Assembly (NCBI GenBank): GCA_022763485.1
Contig: JALEGX010000104.1
Span: 1-57,604, forward strand
Length of the DNA stretch: 57,604 bases
From: Paracoccaceae bacterium
GTDB lineage: Bacteria > Pseudomonadota > Alphaproteobacteria > Rhodobacterales > Rhodobacteraceae
Reading direction: 5' to 3'
The position numbers were made by a program, and so were the translations under genes. A model generated the notes under the pieces. That model had not been told where the DNA came from. It ran no database searches and worked only from the letters and a program-made list of their open reading frames with translations. Of this stretch, positions 15,847-25,800 are shown one piece after another; the first letter of the stretch is position 1, and every line of letters starts with the position of its first letter.

Positions 15847-17751
15847 ATGTCGGAACACGATACCAAACTGAACGTCACACGTCGTGGCCTGTTGGGCGCG
15901 ACCGCAACCGGGGCAGTGGCTGCCGCTGCCGGGCTGGGATCGACGCTGATGACCGCGAAGGAAGCCAGCGCGGCCGCCAATGTCCATCTGGAGCCGGGTG
16001 AGCTGGACGAGTATTACGGCTTCTGGTCCTCGGGTCAGACCGGTGAGCTGCGCATTCTGGGCGTGCCCTCCATGCGCGAACTGATGCGGGTGCCGGTGTT
16101 CAACCGCTGCTCGGCCACCGGCTGGGGTCAGACAAATGAGTCGCTGAAGATCCTGACCGAAGGCCTGCTGCCGGAAACCAAGGAATTCCTGGCGGCCAAC
16201 GGCAAGGTCACCTATGACAACGGCGACCTTCACCACCCGCATATGTCATTCACCGACGGCACCTATGACGGCCGCTTCCTGTTCATGAACGACAAGGCCA
16301 ACACCCGCGTGGCCCGCGTGCGCTGTGACGTGATGAAGTGCGACAAGATCATCGAGATCCCGAACGCACACGACATCCACGGCCTGCGTCCGCAGAAATA
16401 CCCGCGCACCGGTTATGTCTTTGCCAACGGCGAGCACGAAGCACCGCTGGTCAACGACGGCTCGATCCTGGACAAGCCCGAAGAATATGTGAACATCTTC
16501 ACCGCCATCGACGGTGACAGCATGGAAGTCGCATGGCAGGTCATCGTCTCGGGCAACCTGGACAACACCGACTGCGACTATCAGGGCAACTATGCCTTCT
16601 CGACCTCCTACAACTCGGAAATGGGTATGAACCTGACCGAGATGACCGAGAGCGAGCAGGACCACGTTGTGGTCTTCGACCTGAAAGCCATCGAGGCCGC
16701 CGTGGCCGCAGGCAACTATCAGGAGCTGAAGGGCGTCAAGGTCGTGGATGGCCGCAAGGGGTCCGGCCTGAACGTCACCAAGTACATCCCGATCCCGAAC
16801 TCGCCCCACGGCGTGAACGCGGCTCCGGACAAGAAGCACATCATGATCAACGGCAAGCTGTCGCCGACCGTTTCGGTGATCGACGTGACCAAGCTGCCTG
16901 ATGTGTTCGGTGGTGCCGATCCGCGCTCGGCCATCGTGGCAGAGCCGCAGCTGGGTCTTGGCCCGCTCCACACCGCCTTCGACAACAAGGGCAACGCCTA
17001 CACGACCCTGTTCCTGGACAGCCAGGTCGTGAAGTGGAACATCGCCAAGGCGATCGAGTCCTTCGCGGGTGCCGATGTTGACCCGATCGTTGACAAAGTG
17101 GACGTGCAGTACCAGCCGGGCCACAACTCGACCTCCATGGGTGAAACCGCAGAGGCCGACGGCAAGTGGCTGATTTCGATGAACAAGTTCTCGAAAGACC
17201 GCTTCCTGAACGTGGGTCCGCTGAAGCCGGAGAACGAGCAGCTGATCGACATCTCGGGCGACAAGATGAAGGTGGTCCACGATGGCCCGACCTTTGCCGA
17301 ACCGCACGACTCGATCATCGTTCACCGCTCCAAGGTGAATCCGCTGAACGTCTGGAACCGTAACGACCCGATGTGGGCCGAAGCGCGCAAACAGGCCGAA
17401 GCGGACGGCGTGGATCTGGATGACTATCAGGACACCGTGATCCGCGACGGCGACAAGGTGCGCGTCTACATGTCCAGCCAGGCACCGAACTTCGCGATTG
17501 AGCAGTTCACCGTCAAACAGGGCGATGAAGTCACCGTGATCGTCACCAACCTGGATGACGTGGATGACGTGACCCACGGCTTCTGCATGGCGAACTTCGG
17601 CGTCGCAATGGAAGTTGGCCCGCAGGCCACCGCCTCGGTCACCTTCATCGCGGAACGTCCCGGCGTGCATTGGTTCTACTGCCAGTGGTTCTGCCATGCG
17701 CTGCACATGGAAATGCGCGGCCGGATGCTGGTTGAACCGCGCGGAGCCTAA
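15847..17751 (+). CDS. nosZ: Nitrous oxide reductase NosZ (clade I, Tat-exported)
   Basis: Periplasmic multicopper enzyme that reduces N2O to N2, the last step of denitrification. The 634-residue product has a twin-arginine signal (TRRGLLG at 11-17), the CuZ ligand block DLHHPHM near 127-133, later His ligands in a seven-bladed propeller, and a C-terminal cupredoxin domain with the CuA motif [12 protein letters not shown] near residue 612. The Tat signal marks it as clade I. AAGGAGG lies 7 nt before the ATG. It sits 12 nt after nosR and 4 nt before nosD. No key ligand is missing. Confidence 0.98.
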   Translation: MSEHDTKLNVTRRGLLGATATGAVAAAAGLGSTLMTAKEASAAANVHLEPGELDEYYGFWSSGQTGELRILGVPSMRELMRVPVFNRCSATGWGQTNESLKILTEGLLPETKEFLAANGKVTYDNGDLHHPHMSFTDGTYDGRFLFMNDKANTRVARVRCDVMKCDKIIEIPNAHDIHGLRPQKYPRTGYVFANGEHEAPLVNDGSILDKPEEYVNIFTAIDGDSMEVAWQVIVSGNLDNTDCDYQGNYAFSTSYNSEMGMNLTEMTESEQDHVVVFDLKAIEAAVAAGNYQELKGVKVVDGRKGSGLNVTKYIPIPNSPHGVNAAPDKKHIMINGKLSPTVSVIDVTKLPDVFGGADPRSAIVAEPQLGLGPLHTAFDNKGNAYTTLFLDSQVVKWNIAKAIESFAGADVDPIVDKVDVQYQPGHNSTSMGETAEADGKWLISMNKFSKDRFLNVGPLKPENEQLIDISGDKMKVVHDGPTFAEPHDSIIVHRSKVNPLNVWNRNDPMWAEARKQAEADGVDLDDYQDTVIRDGDKVRVYMSSQAPNFAIEQFTVKQGDEVTVIVTNLDDVDDVTHGFCMANFGVAMEVGPQATASVTFIAERPGVHWFYCQWFCHALHMEMRGRMLVEPRGA

Positions 17752-17755
17752 GATC

Positions 17756-19012
17756 ATGCGCTGGCTCCTGTCCATATCGCTCCTGCTTGCGGCGCCCGCT
17801 TGGGCGGCGGAATGGGACGTGCCCAACCGGGCAGGGGCCATCACCCAAACACTGGCCCAGGCGGAGGATGGTGACATCCTCCGGCTGGCCCCCGGCACCT
17901 ATGCCGAAAACCTTGTGCTGGACCGGCCTGTCGAGATCGATGGGCAGGGCCATGCAACACTCGATGGCCAGGGAGAGGGCAGCGTGATCACGGTCACTGG
18001 CCCCGGTGTGGTCGTGCGCAACCTGACCGTTATCGGCTCCGGCTCTTCGCATGACACCATCGACAGCGGCATCAAGCTGACCAAGACCGCCAAGGCGCCG
18101 CAGGTCCTGAACAACACGCTGTTGGGCAACCTCTATGGCATCGACATTCACGGTGCGCGCGACAGTTTTGTGCAGGGTAATCGGATCGAGGGGCGGCTGG
18201 ACCGTCACATGAACATCCGCGGCAATGGCATCTATGTCTGGAACGCGCCCGGCGCCACGGTGGACGGAAATGACATCCGCTTTGGCCGCGACGGTATCTT
18301 TGTCAATTCGTCCAAGAAAAATCGCTTTACCAACAACACCTTCCGCGATCTTCGCTTTGCCGTGCACTACATGTACGCTGACAATTCCGAGGTTTCTGGG
18401 AATGTGTCGATCGGCAATGACCTTGGCTATGCGGTCATGTTCTCTACCCGGGTGAAGGTCACGGACAACGTGTCCATCGGCGATCGCGAACATGGCGTCA
18501 TGCTGAACTATGCCAACAAGTCCCAGATCACCGGCAATGTGGTGAAGGGCGGGGCAGAGAAATGTACTTTCCTCTACAACTCACACAAGAACGACTTCAG
18601 CGGCAACTGGTTTGAAGGCTGCGACATCGGCATCCATTTCACCGCCGGGTCGCAGAACAACCGGATCGTTGAAAACGCCTTTCTGGGCAACCGGACCCAA
18701 GTGAAATACGTTTCGACCAAATGGGTCGAATGGTCCGAAGACGGGCGCGGCAACTACTGGTCCGACTTTGCCGCCTTTGATGTGGATGGCAACGGCATCG
18801 CCGATGCTCCGTACCGCCCGAATGACAGCATGGACCACGTGCTGTGGACCCAGCCGTCGGCCAAGCTGCTGCTGGGCTCGCCCGCCGTACAACTGGTGCG
18901 CTGGTCGCAATCGGCCTTCCCGGCGTTGTTGCCGGGTGGCGTGATCGACAGCAATGCGCTGATCAAGCCCGAACTTCCAACCGCTATGCAAAAGGTGCCT
19001 CATGACGGATAA
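17756..19012 (+). CDS. nosD: NosD, periplasmic copper-cluster maturation protein
   Basis: Right-handed beta-helix protein that works with the NosFY transporter in building the CuZ site of NosZ. The 418-residue product has a Sec signal peptide (cleavage near AWA-A, residue 17) and many short parallel-beta repeats (NNTLLGN-, GNDIRFG- and GNVVKGG-like) typical of the NosD/CASH family. The ATG at 17756 is chosen because it gives a clean signal peptide directly after the nosZ stop; the longer in-frame ORF would run through nosZ. It overlaps nosF by 11 bases. Confidence 0.94.
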   Translation: MRWLLSISLLLAAPAWAAEWDVPNRAGAITQTLAQAEDGDILRLAPGTYAENLVLDRPVEIDGQGHATLDGQGEGSVITVTGPGVVVRNLTVIGSGSSHDTIDSGIKLTKTAKAPQVLNNTLLGNLYGIDIHGARDSFVQGNRIEGRLDRHMNIRGNGIYVWNAPGATVDGNDIRFGRDGIFVNSSKKNRFTNNTFRDLRFAVHYMYADNSEVSGNVSIGNDLGYAVMFSTRVKVTDNVSIGDREHGVMLNYANKSQITGNVVKGGAEKCTFLYNSHKNDFSGNWFEGCDIGIHFTAGSQNNRIVENAFLGNRTQVKYVSTKWVEWSEDGRGNYWSDFAAFDVDGNGIADAPYRPNDSMDHVLWTQPSAKLLLGSPAVQLVRWSQSAFPALLPGGVIDSNALIKPELPTAMQKVPHDG

Positions 19013-19895
19013 GGCCCTGGAAATCCAAGACGTAAGCAAGGACCGGGGCAAGACCCGTGTTCTGAACCAGATCAATCTGACCGTGTCCCCCGGTGAGCGC
19101 GTGGCGCTGCTGGGGCACAATGGGGCGGGCAAATCGACCCTGATCAAATCCATCCTGGGCCTGACGCCGATCCAAGGTGGGCAAATCTCGGTCGGGGGCG
19201 CGGCACCGGGCACCCAACGGGCCCGGACGGCCACGGCCTATCTGCCCGAAGCGGTATCCTTTCACCCCGCGTTGACCGGGCGCGAGCAACTGGCCCTTTT
19301 CGCACGCCTCTCCGGCACAAAGGCGGATCTGTCTGCGCTGTTGGAGCGGGTCGGGTTGAGCGAGGCGATGGACCGCCGCATCGGCACCTATTCCAAGGGG
19401 ATGCGGCAGCGCCTGGGACTGGCACAGGTCCTGCTGGGCAAGCCCAGCGTCGCGCTGCTGGATGAACCGACCAGCGGGCTGGACCCGATCTCGCGTCAGG
19501 ATCTTTACGCCATCATTGATGAACTGGCCGGGCAGGGCACCGCGGTGCTGATCGCCTCGCACGCGCTGACCGAGGTGGAGGCCCGCACGGATCGCATTGC
19601 CATCATGCGCAAAGGCGTGAAAGTGGCCGATGACACGCTGGCCAAGCTTGGTGCCAGCGCCGGCCTGCCGATCAAGCTGCGGATCCGCGCGGCGCAGAAC
19701 GCCGATGCCATCGCACAGCGGATCGGTGGACAGCGCGTCAACGGTGCGTCGGTCGAAATCCTGTGTGATCCGTCCGAGAAGATGGAACAGCTTCGCCGGA
19801 TCGCGGCGCTGGGCGACGCGGTGGCGGATCTGGAGATGACGCCGCCCCGCCTGGAAGACCTGTACCGGCACTACGCGAAGGAGGACCTGCAATGA
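19002..19895 (+). CDS. nosF: NosF, ABC transporter ATPase
   Basis: Cytoplasmic ATPase of the NosDFY system, which powers maturation of N2O reductase. The 297-residue product has Walker A GHNGAGKST at 38-46, an ABC-signature-like YSKGMRQRLGLAQ near residue 128 and Walker B VALLDEPTSGLDP near 150, followed by a C-terminal domain of about 70 residues. It overlaps nosD upstream and nosY downstream (ATGA), so nosDFY are translationally coupled. Confidence 0.95.
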   Translation: MTDKALEIQDVSKDRGKTRVLNQINLTVSPGERVALLGHNGAGKSTLIKSILGLTPIQGGQISVGGAAPGTQRARTATAYLPEAVSFHPALTGREQLALFARLSGTKADLSALLERVGLSEAMDRRIGTYSKGMRQRLGLAQVLLGKPSVALLDEPTSGLDPISRQDLYAIIDELAGQGTAVLIASHALTEVEARTDRIAIMRKGVKVADDTLAKLGASAGLPIKLRIRAAQNADAIAQRIGGQRVNGASVEILCDPSEKMEQLRRIAALGDAVADLEMTPPRLEDLYRHYAKEDLQ

Positions 19896-20713
19896 CCCGA
19901 TTTCTGGCCGTCACCCGCGCCGAGTTGGCGATCCTGAAGCGGAACCGCTGGCTGTTCATGGCGACCCTGATCATGGTGCTCTTTGCGCTGGCGCTGACTT
20001 TTGCTGGCAGCGCCCCGACCGGTACGCTGGGTGTGGACATGCTGACCGTTTCGGTCGCGTCTATGACCACCCTGTCCGTCTACTTGGCACCTTTGCTGGC
20101 GCTGATGATTTCTTTCGACGCGGTTGCGGGCGACATGGACCGCGGCAGCCTTGCTTTGCTGCTGTCCTATCCCGCCGGGCGGGGGGAAATCCTGCTGGGC
20201 AAATTCACCGCGCATCTTGCCGCCCTGGGTTTTGCCATGGTTATCGGTTTCGGCACCGCCGGCGCAGTTGCCGCGTGGTTCGGCGGCGCCGGGGCGGACA
20301 GCCTGCTGGCGTTGCTGCGGCTCATCCTGACCTCCATCCTACTGGGCGCCGTGTTCCTGGCGCTTGGATATTTCCTGTCGTCGCTGGCGAGCGGAGCCAC
20401 GGCCGCGGCGGGGATGTCGGCCGGGCTTTGGCTGGTGTTTGTCGTCCTTTATGACCTGGGCCTTCTGGGCGCAGTCGTCATGGATCAGGGCGGGTATTTC
20501 ACCAAGACCATCTTTCCCTGGGCTATGGTCGCCAACCCGGCCGACGCATTTCGCGTCTGGAACATCGCTGCAACTGAAGGTGTGGCCATGGCCTCCGGCA
20601 TGACCGGGGCCGCGCAGGCCCTGCCATCCTGGGCGGCGCCTGCGTCCCTGCTGCTCTGGCCGGTTCTGGCCTTTGCCTTTGCCCGTCTGGCCTTTCGGAG
20701 GGTTGAACCATGA
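19892..20713 (+). CDS. nosY: NosY, ABC transporter permease
   Basis: Inner-membrane permease that pairs with NosF. The 273-residue product has six likely membrane spans. The N-terminus (TRFLAVTRAELAILKRNRW) and the DAVAGDMDRGSLALLLSYP block near residues 72-90 are characteristic of NosY and related ABC-2 permeases. Start and stop both overlap neighbours by four bases. It probably moves a sulfur species or drives conformational change in NosD; family work favours a role in CuZ assembly. Confidence 0.94.
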   Translation: MTRFLAVTRAELAILKRNRWLFMATLIMVLFALALTFAGSAPTGTLGVDMLTVSVASMTTLSVYLAPLLALMISFDAVAGDMDRGSLALLLSYPAGRGEILLGKFTAHLAALGFAMVIGFGTAGAVAAWFGGAGADSLLALLRLILTSILLGAVFLALGYFLSSLASGATAAAGMSAGLWLVFVVLYDLGLLGAVVMDQGGYFTKTIFPWAMVANPADAFRVWNIAATEGVAMASGMTGAAQALPSWAAPASLLLWPVLAFAFARLAFRRVEP

Positions 20714-21228
20714 GGCTGATCGTACTTGCCGCCCTTGTTGCGCTGGCCGCCTGCAAAGAAGAGGAAGCCAAAGCTCCACCGGCCCCGGCGGATCTGACGG
20801 AACAGGCGCTCAGCTATTTCTGCCAGATGAACATTGCCGAACATGGTGGCCCCAAGGGGCAGATCCATCTGGAAGGCCACGCCTATCCGATCTTCTTTGC
20901 GCAGGTGCGGGACCTGGTGGCCTATCTGAAAAGCCCGGAACGGGATGCTGAAATCACTGCGGTCTATGTCAGCGACATGAGCAAAGCGCAGAATTGGCAG
21001 ACCCCGGGTATCTCAAACTGGATCGCCGCGGATGGCGCGGTTTTCGTGGTCGGGTCAAATGTGGCGGGCGGCATGGGCGCGCCCGAGATTGTGCCCTTTG
21101 GCACAACCGCCGCAGCAGAAGCATTTATTTCAACATATGGCGGATCGACCCTGCCGCTGACGCAGATCCCTGATGACGCGGTGCTTGGCCCCGTCGATCT
21201 GGACCTCAAATTGGAGACACCGGCATGA
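20710..21228 (+). CDS. nosL: NosL, copper-chaperone lipoprotein
   Basis: Outer-face lipoprotein that binds Cu(I) and hands copper to apo-NosZ. The 172-residue product has a short signal with lipobox LAAC (Cys15), then the family's YFCQMNIAEHGG block near residues 36-47, whose Cys and Met are the usual copper ligands, and a later Met-rich VYVSDMSKAQNW stretch. It overlaps nosY and nosX by ATGA junctions. Confidence 0.94.
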   Translation: MRLIVLAALVALAACKEEEAKAPPAPADLTEQALSYFCQMNIAEHGGPKGQIHLEGHAYPIFFAQVRDLVAYLKSPERDAEITAVYVSDMSKAQNWQTPGISNWIAADGAVFVVGSNVAGGMGAPEIVPFGTTAAAEAFISTYGGSTLPLTQIPDDAVLGPVDLDLKLETPA

Positions 21229-22118
21229 CCGTTCTTTCCCGTCGCCGCTTTCTGACCGTTTCGGCCGCCGCTGTTGCGCTTCCGGCCAGCGCGGGGGTGC
21301 CCGACGCCCAGTGGCGCGGCAATGCGCTGGGGGCGGATGCCTCGATGCGGCTGGTTGGGGTCAGCCCGGCAGAGGCCAATCAAATCTTTGCCCTGGTTGA
21401 GGCAGAGCTGGCGCGGCTGGAGATGATTTTCAGCCTGTACCGTCCCAAGTCATCGGTGTCGCGGCTCAATGAACAGGGGTGGCTGAAGGCGCCGGAACCG
21501 GAGCTTTTGCAGGTTCTCAGCCTCTGCAACAGCCTGCATCAGGCCAGCGGCGGGGCGTTCGATCCGACGATCCAGCCGCTGTGGTGGGCCTTGGCAAATG
21601 CGCATGGGACGCGGGACATTGCGGAGGCGAAAGCGAAAATCGGTTGGGAGCAGGTCAGCGTTGATACCGCCGAGGTCCGGTTTGAAAAGCCGGGTATGGC
21701 GATCACCCTGAACGGGATTGCACAAGGGGCCGTGACCGACCGGATTGCCGCGTTGCTGCGGTCCCACGGGCTGCGCGATGTGCTGGTCGATATTGGGGAA
21801 ATCATGGCGCTGGGCCACCGTGGGGATGGAGCGGCTTGGCGCGCAGGTGTGGCGGATCCGAATGGCCGGATCCGCCACAGGGTTTCGCTTAGCGATCGCG
21901 CTCTTGCGACCTCGGCTACCCATGGGACCCTGCTGCAGCAAGGTGGTCACATCCTGTCTCCGACCGGCGTCCAGGTGGACGAACGGCTGGTGTCCGTGTC
22001 CGCCGTCAGCGCCGCTGTCGCTGATGGGCTTTCGACGGCCCTGTGTCTGGTCCCCGCTGAAAATGCAGCGGATGTTCTGGCCCGTTTCCCCGGCGCACGA
22101 CTGGAAGTCGCAACCTGA
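21225..22118 (+). CDS. nosX: NosX, ApbE-family FAD:protein FMN transferase
   Basis: Exported flavin transferase that attaches FMN to a threonine of NosR. The 297-residue product has a Tat-like leader (SRRRFLTVSA), the ApbE FSLYRPKSSVSRLN block near residue 70, the GAFDPTIQPLW block near 109, a LNGIAQGAVTDRIA segment near 163 and the conserved TSATHG region near 228. It is the last gene of the nos operon, and its target motif (SGAT) is present in NosR upstream. The next gene converges on it 26 nt away. Confidence 0.93.
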   Translation: MTVLSRRRFLTVSAAAVALPASAGVPDAQWRGNALGADASMRLVGVSPAEANQIFALVEAELARLEMIFSLYRPKSSVSRLNEQGWLKAPEPELLQVLSLCNSLHQASGGAFDPTIQPLWWALANAHGTRDIAEAKAKIGWEQVSVDTAEVRFEKPGMAITLNGIAQGAVTDRIAALLRSHGLRDVLVDIGEIMALGHRGDGAAWRAGVADPNGRIRHRVSLSDRALATSATHGTLLQQGGHILSPTGVQVDERLVSVSAVSAAVADGLSTALCLVPAENAADVLARFPGARLEVAT

Positions 22119-22144
22119 TCGGCTGGCCCGGAACCGGGCTGTCG

Positions 22145-23449
22145 TTATTGCTCTTTCCGGGCTGCGCGTCTTTCCATGCGCAGCCGCAGGTTGACGCCCA
22201 CGTCCAGGAAGGGCCGGGGCGGCAGGCGCGTTGGCTTGACCAGTGCCAGGGCGTCGCTCAGCAGGTCGGACGGCTGATCCGCGACCAGATCCGCGATCAG
22301 CTGACCCAGGATCGTTCCGCGCGACACGCCGGAGGCATTGTAGCCGCCGCACAGGAACAGGCCGGGTTCGCTCTCTTCGAAAACCGGCTTGGCGTTACGG
22401 CTGATGCAGATATTGCCGGACCACGTGTAGTCGATGGCATCGTCGGGCAGGAAGGGAAAGCGTTTACGCAGCCCGTCCATATGGATGGCCCGCCGCGCAG
22501 GAAGGTCGGCCTCGGCAATGCCGTGCGGCAGAAATTCGGCGGTGTTGCGGATCAGCAGACGACGATCCCGGGTCAGGCGCATGGTCGCGCCCAGGCTGCG
22601 TGGCGACAGGATGCCCCAGCTGTCAGGTCTGCCGATTTCCTGTTCCTCGGTCTCGCTCAGCGGTCGGGTCAGGCTTGCGGTCAGGGCCAGCGGGAAAACC
22701 CGGTTTGTTTTCAGCCCCAGTCGCGGGAAGAAGGCGTTCACAGCGACGATCACGGTCTTTGCGCGCAGGGTCGCGTTGGCGCAGTGCAGATCCCAGCCAT
22801 CGCGCCCCCGAAACAGCCCGGACACGGGGGAGTTTTCAAAGATGCTGACACCCTCGGGCAGGATCCGCGCCAGCCCCTGCGCCAGCATTGCAGGTTGCAG
22901 CAGTGCGCCACCGCGGGATTCAACCCCAAGCCCATAGAATGGGGTCCCCAGTCGGGTCGCCAGCTCTGCCCCGTCGATCAGACGCGCATCGACGCCAAGC
23001 TTGGCAAAGCTCTCGGCGTGATGCCTGAGCTTGTCAAAATGGGCCGGATCGCGGGCGGCATGGATCGAACCGGTGTTCTCCCACTGGCAGTCGATGTCAT
23101 GAGCCGACACCAGTTTGCGCAGCAGGTCCACCCCGGCATGGTCAATCCGGTTCATGGTCATATAGCTGGCCAGGCCCGTGGGCGTGTCCAGCTGCGCGTG
23201 GCCCGGGCTTTCATTGGCAACGGCAAAGCCGGAGTTGCGCGCCGACGCCCCGCCTGCGACTTTCTTGCCGTCGATCAGGGCGATGCGGGCGTCGGGGAAA
23301 TGTTCGGCCAGCCGACGGGCCGCCGACAGTCCGGTGAACCCGGTGCCGATGATCGCATAGTCGGCCGTTTGGTCGGTGGTCAGGGACGGGTAGGCGGGGG
23401 GCGTTCCGGCAAGGGCGCTCCAACCACAGATATCGGGGCAGAGGGACAT
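22145..23449 (-). CDS. FAD-dependent amine/amino-acid oxidoreductase (DAO family)
   Basis: The 434-residue flavoprotein has the dinucleotide-binding motif YAIIGTGFTGLSAA near residues 31-44, the SGFAVAN segment near 72, and the C-terminal GLFLCGGYNASGVSRGTILGQ block of the DAO (glycine/D-amino acid oxidase, PuuB-like) family. The substrate is probably a secondary or primary amine or an N-methylated amino acid. It lies 3 nt after another DAO-family gene in the same direction, and both share a divergent region with a LysR gene cluster and an MttB-family methyltransferase. No signal peptide is seen. The exact reaction cannot be told from sequence. Confidence 0.8.
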   Translation of the reverse strand: MSLCPDICGWSALAGTPPAYPSLTTDQTADYAIIGTGFTGLSAARRLAEHFPDARIALIDGKKVAGGASARNSGFAVANESPGHAQLDTPTGLASYMTMNRIDHAGVDLLRKLVSAHDIDCQWENTGSIHAARDPAHFDKLRHHAESFAKLGVDARLIDGAELATRLGTPFYGLGVESRGGALLQPAMLAQGLARILPEGVSIFENSPVSGLFRGRDGWDLHCANATLRAKTVIVAVNAFFPRLGLKTNRVFPLALTASLTRPLSETEEQEIGRPDSWGILSPRSLGATMRLTRDRRLLIRNTAEFLPHGIAEADLPARRAIHMDGLRKRFPFLPDDAIDYTWSGNICISRNAKPVFEESEPGLFLCGGYNASGVSRGTILGQLIADLVADQPSDLLSDALALVKPTRLPPRPFLDVGVNLRLRMERRAARKEQ

Positions 23450-23452
23450 GGA

Positions 23453-24697
23453 TCAGAACCGTTTCGGGGTGAAGGGGGACAGGTCAAGCGGAGCGGGCGC
23501 ATCGGTGGCAAGCGCGCTGATGACCTTTCCGGTGATCCCGCCCAAGGTCAATCCGATATGTTGATGCCCAAAGGCCAATAGTATGTTTTCGGACGCGGGG
23601 GAGGGACCTATCACCGGCATCGCGTCGGGGAACGTTGGACGATATCCAAGCCAGGGCGCGGTGGGTTGGCCCAGAGAGCCAAGCATTTCGGTTGCTTTCC
23701 GGCTGAGATAGGCGATGCGCTTCGGATTGAGCGGCGCGTCCAGATCGGCGATTTCTACAGTTCCTGCAATCCGCAGCCCCTCGGCCATCGGTGTGGCATA
23801 GAACCCGGCCTCGGCCCAGCCGATGGGACGGGAAATCAGATCGGCTTGCTGCGGGTACATCACGTGATACCCGCGTTCGACCCCAAGCGGCAGGCGCTCG
23901 GCCCCGGTGCCTTTGATCCGGGTAGAACGGGCACCGGCTGCGACCACGAATTTGCGGGCCTTGCGGGTCTGACCATCGGCCAGGTGGACCTCCACCCCAT
24001 CAGCTTTCGGGGAACACCGGTCGATCGCTTGCTGCTCCCACTGGCCGCCAAGCTCCAGAAACCGCTTGTGAAAACGCTCCATCAGAGCCTGCGGGTTCAG
24101 GGTATGCCGGGCGCCGTTGAAGCGGAGCCCGCGATAGGGGCGCAGCTTCAGGTTCGGTTCCAGGTCGCGGATCTGTTCCGGGGACAGCTCTTCGAAATCA
24201 ACGCCCTGTGCGCGGCGTTTCTCATTGCTGGGTTTGGCGGCTTCAAAGGCGCTCTGCGTCGACCAGACGTAAAGCGCATCATTGGCGACCATCAGATCCT
24301 GTGCGCCGGCTTCTTCGATCAGGGGCGACAGCCCGTCATCGGCATGCCTGAGCAGCGCGCCCAAATCACGGGTAATCCGATCCACCCGGGAAGGCGCGCA
24401 ATTGCGTAGGAAAGACAGCATCCACCGTGGGTGGGTCACCGCGTGCATCGGGTTCAGGCTGAGCGGGCTGTCGGGGCTGGTCAGCAGCTTCGGAAGCCCC
24501 GAGATCACGGAGGGGCTGTTGACCGGAAGGCAGGCATAGGTGGCAATGGTTCCGGCCGATCCCGAAACCGTGCCGCTGCCCGGAGCGGCCGGATCGGTCA
24601 GCAACACTTTCAACCCTGCCTTCTGCGCCCAAAGGGCCGTGCAGACCCCGATGGCTCCGGCCCCTGCGATGATCAGGTCGAATTCCTGCTCTGCCAT
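23453..24697 (-). CDS. FAD-dependent oxidoreductase, DadA-like
   Basis: The 414-residue flavoprotein has the FAD motif DLIIAGAGAIGVCTAL at residues 6-21, the GSAGTIATYA block near 46, a long substrate domain, and a C-terminal PVIGPSPASENILLAFGHQH segment. The layout matches D-amino acid dehydrogenase (DadA) relatives. It starts after GGGGGAGC. It is the first gene of a two-gene unit with the other DAO-family oxidase, next to a LysR regulator. Many DadA relatives of roseobacters act on betaine-derived N-methyl amino acids; that role is only inference here. Confidence 0.82.
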   Translation of the reverse strand: MAEQEFDLIIAGAGAIGVCTALWAQKAGLKVLLTDPAAPGSGTVSGSAGTIATYACLPVNSPSVISGLPKLLTSPDSPLSLNPMHAVTHPRWMLSFLRNCAPSRVDRITRDLGALLRHADDGLSPLIEEAGAQDLMVANDALYVWSTQSAFEAAKPSNEKRRAQGVDFEELSPEQIRDLEPNLKLRPYRGLRFNGARHTLNPQALMERFHKRFLELGGQWEQQAIDRCSPKADGVEVHLADGQTRKARKFVVAAGARSTRIKGTGAERLPLGVERGYHVMYPQQADLISRPIGWAEAGFYATPMAEGLRIAGTVEIADLDAPLNPKRIAYLSRKATEMLGSLGQPTAPWLGYRPTFPDAMPVIGPSPASENILLAFGHQHIGLTLGGITGKVISALATDAPAPLDLSPFTPKRF

Positions 24698-24804
24698 GCC
24701 GCTCCCCCGACTTTGCTTTTGACAGCATGTCTAAACCGCAAAAGCGCGTTGCAGAAAGTCATTCCGCCCGTTCCAGCAAAGAATTTTTGACTGGCTCGCG
24801 TCGC

Positions 24805-25707
24805 TCAGGTTTCGCGCAGCCTTACCATCCATTCGCGCACCCGTTCGGCCTGTGGGATCAGCGGGGTATTCTGTGACCAGACCAGGTAGAATCCCTTGCC
24901 GGTTTCCCAGGTCCAGTCGGTGCGCGCGGCCAGAAGCCCCTTGGCGATCAGGTCCCGTGTCACATGCCGCCAGCCAAAAGCGATCCCTTCGCCCGCCATC
25001 GCGGCCTGCAGGACCAGAGCATAGTCGTTCAGCCTGAGCCCACCTTTGGGTGGGGTGTCTTCAATCCGGTTGTGGGCGAACCATTCGGCCCAGGTGGGGC
25101 GTTCGCGCACGGGTTCCTCCAGGTGAATCAATCGCTGTGTCAGCAGGTCCCGCCGGTCCGACAGTCTGGCCTGTTTCAGCACCTCCGGGCTGGCAATCGG
25201 ATAAATCGCTTCGGGCGCCAGAAGAATCGCATGGACACCGGGCCATTTGCCGTCCCCCCGCCTTATGGCAAGGCTGATGCCTTCGGCGTCGATATCCGGT
25301 TCTCGATCGCTGACCTGCAACCGCAGGTCGATGTCCGGATGCTTCTGGTGCAGCTGATCCAGTCTGGGCATGATCCAATAGTAGGCAAACGCGGTCGACA
25401 CCGAGAGCGTCACATGATCGTTCAGACCACGTTGATGAACCGCGCGGGCAGAGGACAGAATTTTGTCCAATGCCTCTGAAATATCAGCAAAAAAACGCTC
25501 TCCCACCTTGGTCAGTTCAACTTTGCGGTGGCTTCGCTGGAACAGGGTCACGCCCAGCGAATCCTCCAGCTGCCGGATGGAGGCGCTGACCGCAGGCTGC
25601 TGTACGTTCAGCTCGGCCGCGGCGCGGGTGAAAGACCCAAGGCGCGCTGCCGCTTCGAAAACGATCAGGTGGCGGGGTGATGAAACGAGTTTCCAGAGTT
25701 CTTGCAT
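24805..25707 (-). CDS. LysR-family transcriptional regulator (GcvA-like)
   Basis: The 300-residue product has an N-terminal winged HTH (SSPRHLIVFEAAARLGSFTR onward, about residues 8-66) and a periplasmic-binding-like effector domain, the GcvA/AmpR branch of LysR. It is divergent from the MttB-family gene at 25801 and lies ahead of the two FAD oxidases in the same direction, so it could control either side. I cannot identify its effector. No obvious T-N11-A site stands out in the 93-nt divergent gap. Confidence 0.9.
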   Translation of the reverse strand: MQELWKLVSSPRHLIVFEAAARLGSFTRAAAELNVQQPAVSASIRQLEDSLGVTLFQRSHRKVELTKVGERFFADISEALDKILSSARAVHQRGLNDHVTLSVSTAFAYYWIMPRLDQLHQKHPDIDLRLQVSDREPDIDAEGISLAIRRGDGKWPGVHAILLAPEAIYPIASPEVLKQARLSDRRDLLTQRLIHLEEPVRERPTWAEWFAHNRIEDTPPKGGLRLNDYALVLQAAMAGEGIAFGWRHVTRDLIAKGLLAARTDWTWETGKGFYLVWSQNTPLIPQAERVREWMVRLRET

Positions 25708-25800
25708 AACTCAGATTTATCCAAAGCATCAGGATTTTCAACCGTCACAACTGCGGTGTGCCACCGTATCCTGCCTCATCACTTCATTGGAGAGACAACA

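Noticed and set aside
16246-17898. A 550-residue minus-strand frame opposite nosZ
   Set aside because: Antisense shadow with no domain features. Similar long shadows opposite norB, nosR and the DMGDH-like gene were dropped for the same reason.
22126-22139. GC palindrome between nosX and the convergent FAD oxidase as a terminator
   Set aside because: The stem leaves a 2-nt loop or only four pairs, and no T-run follows in either direction.
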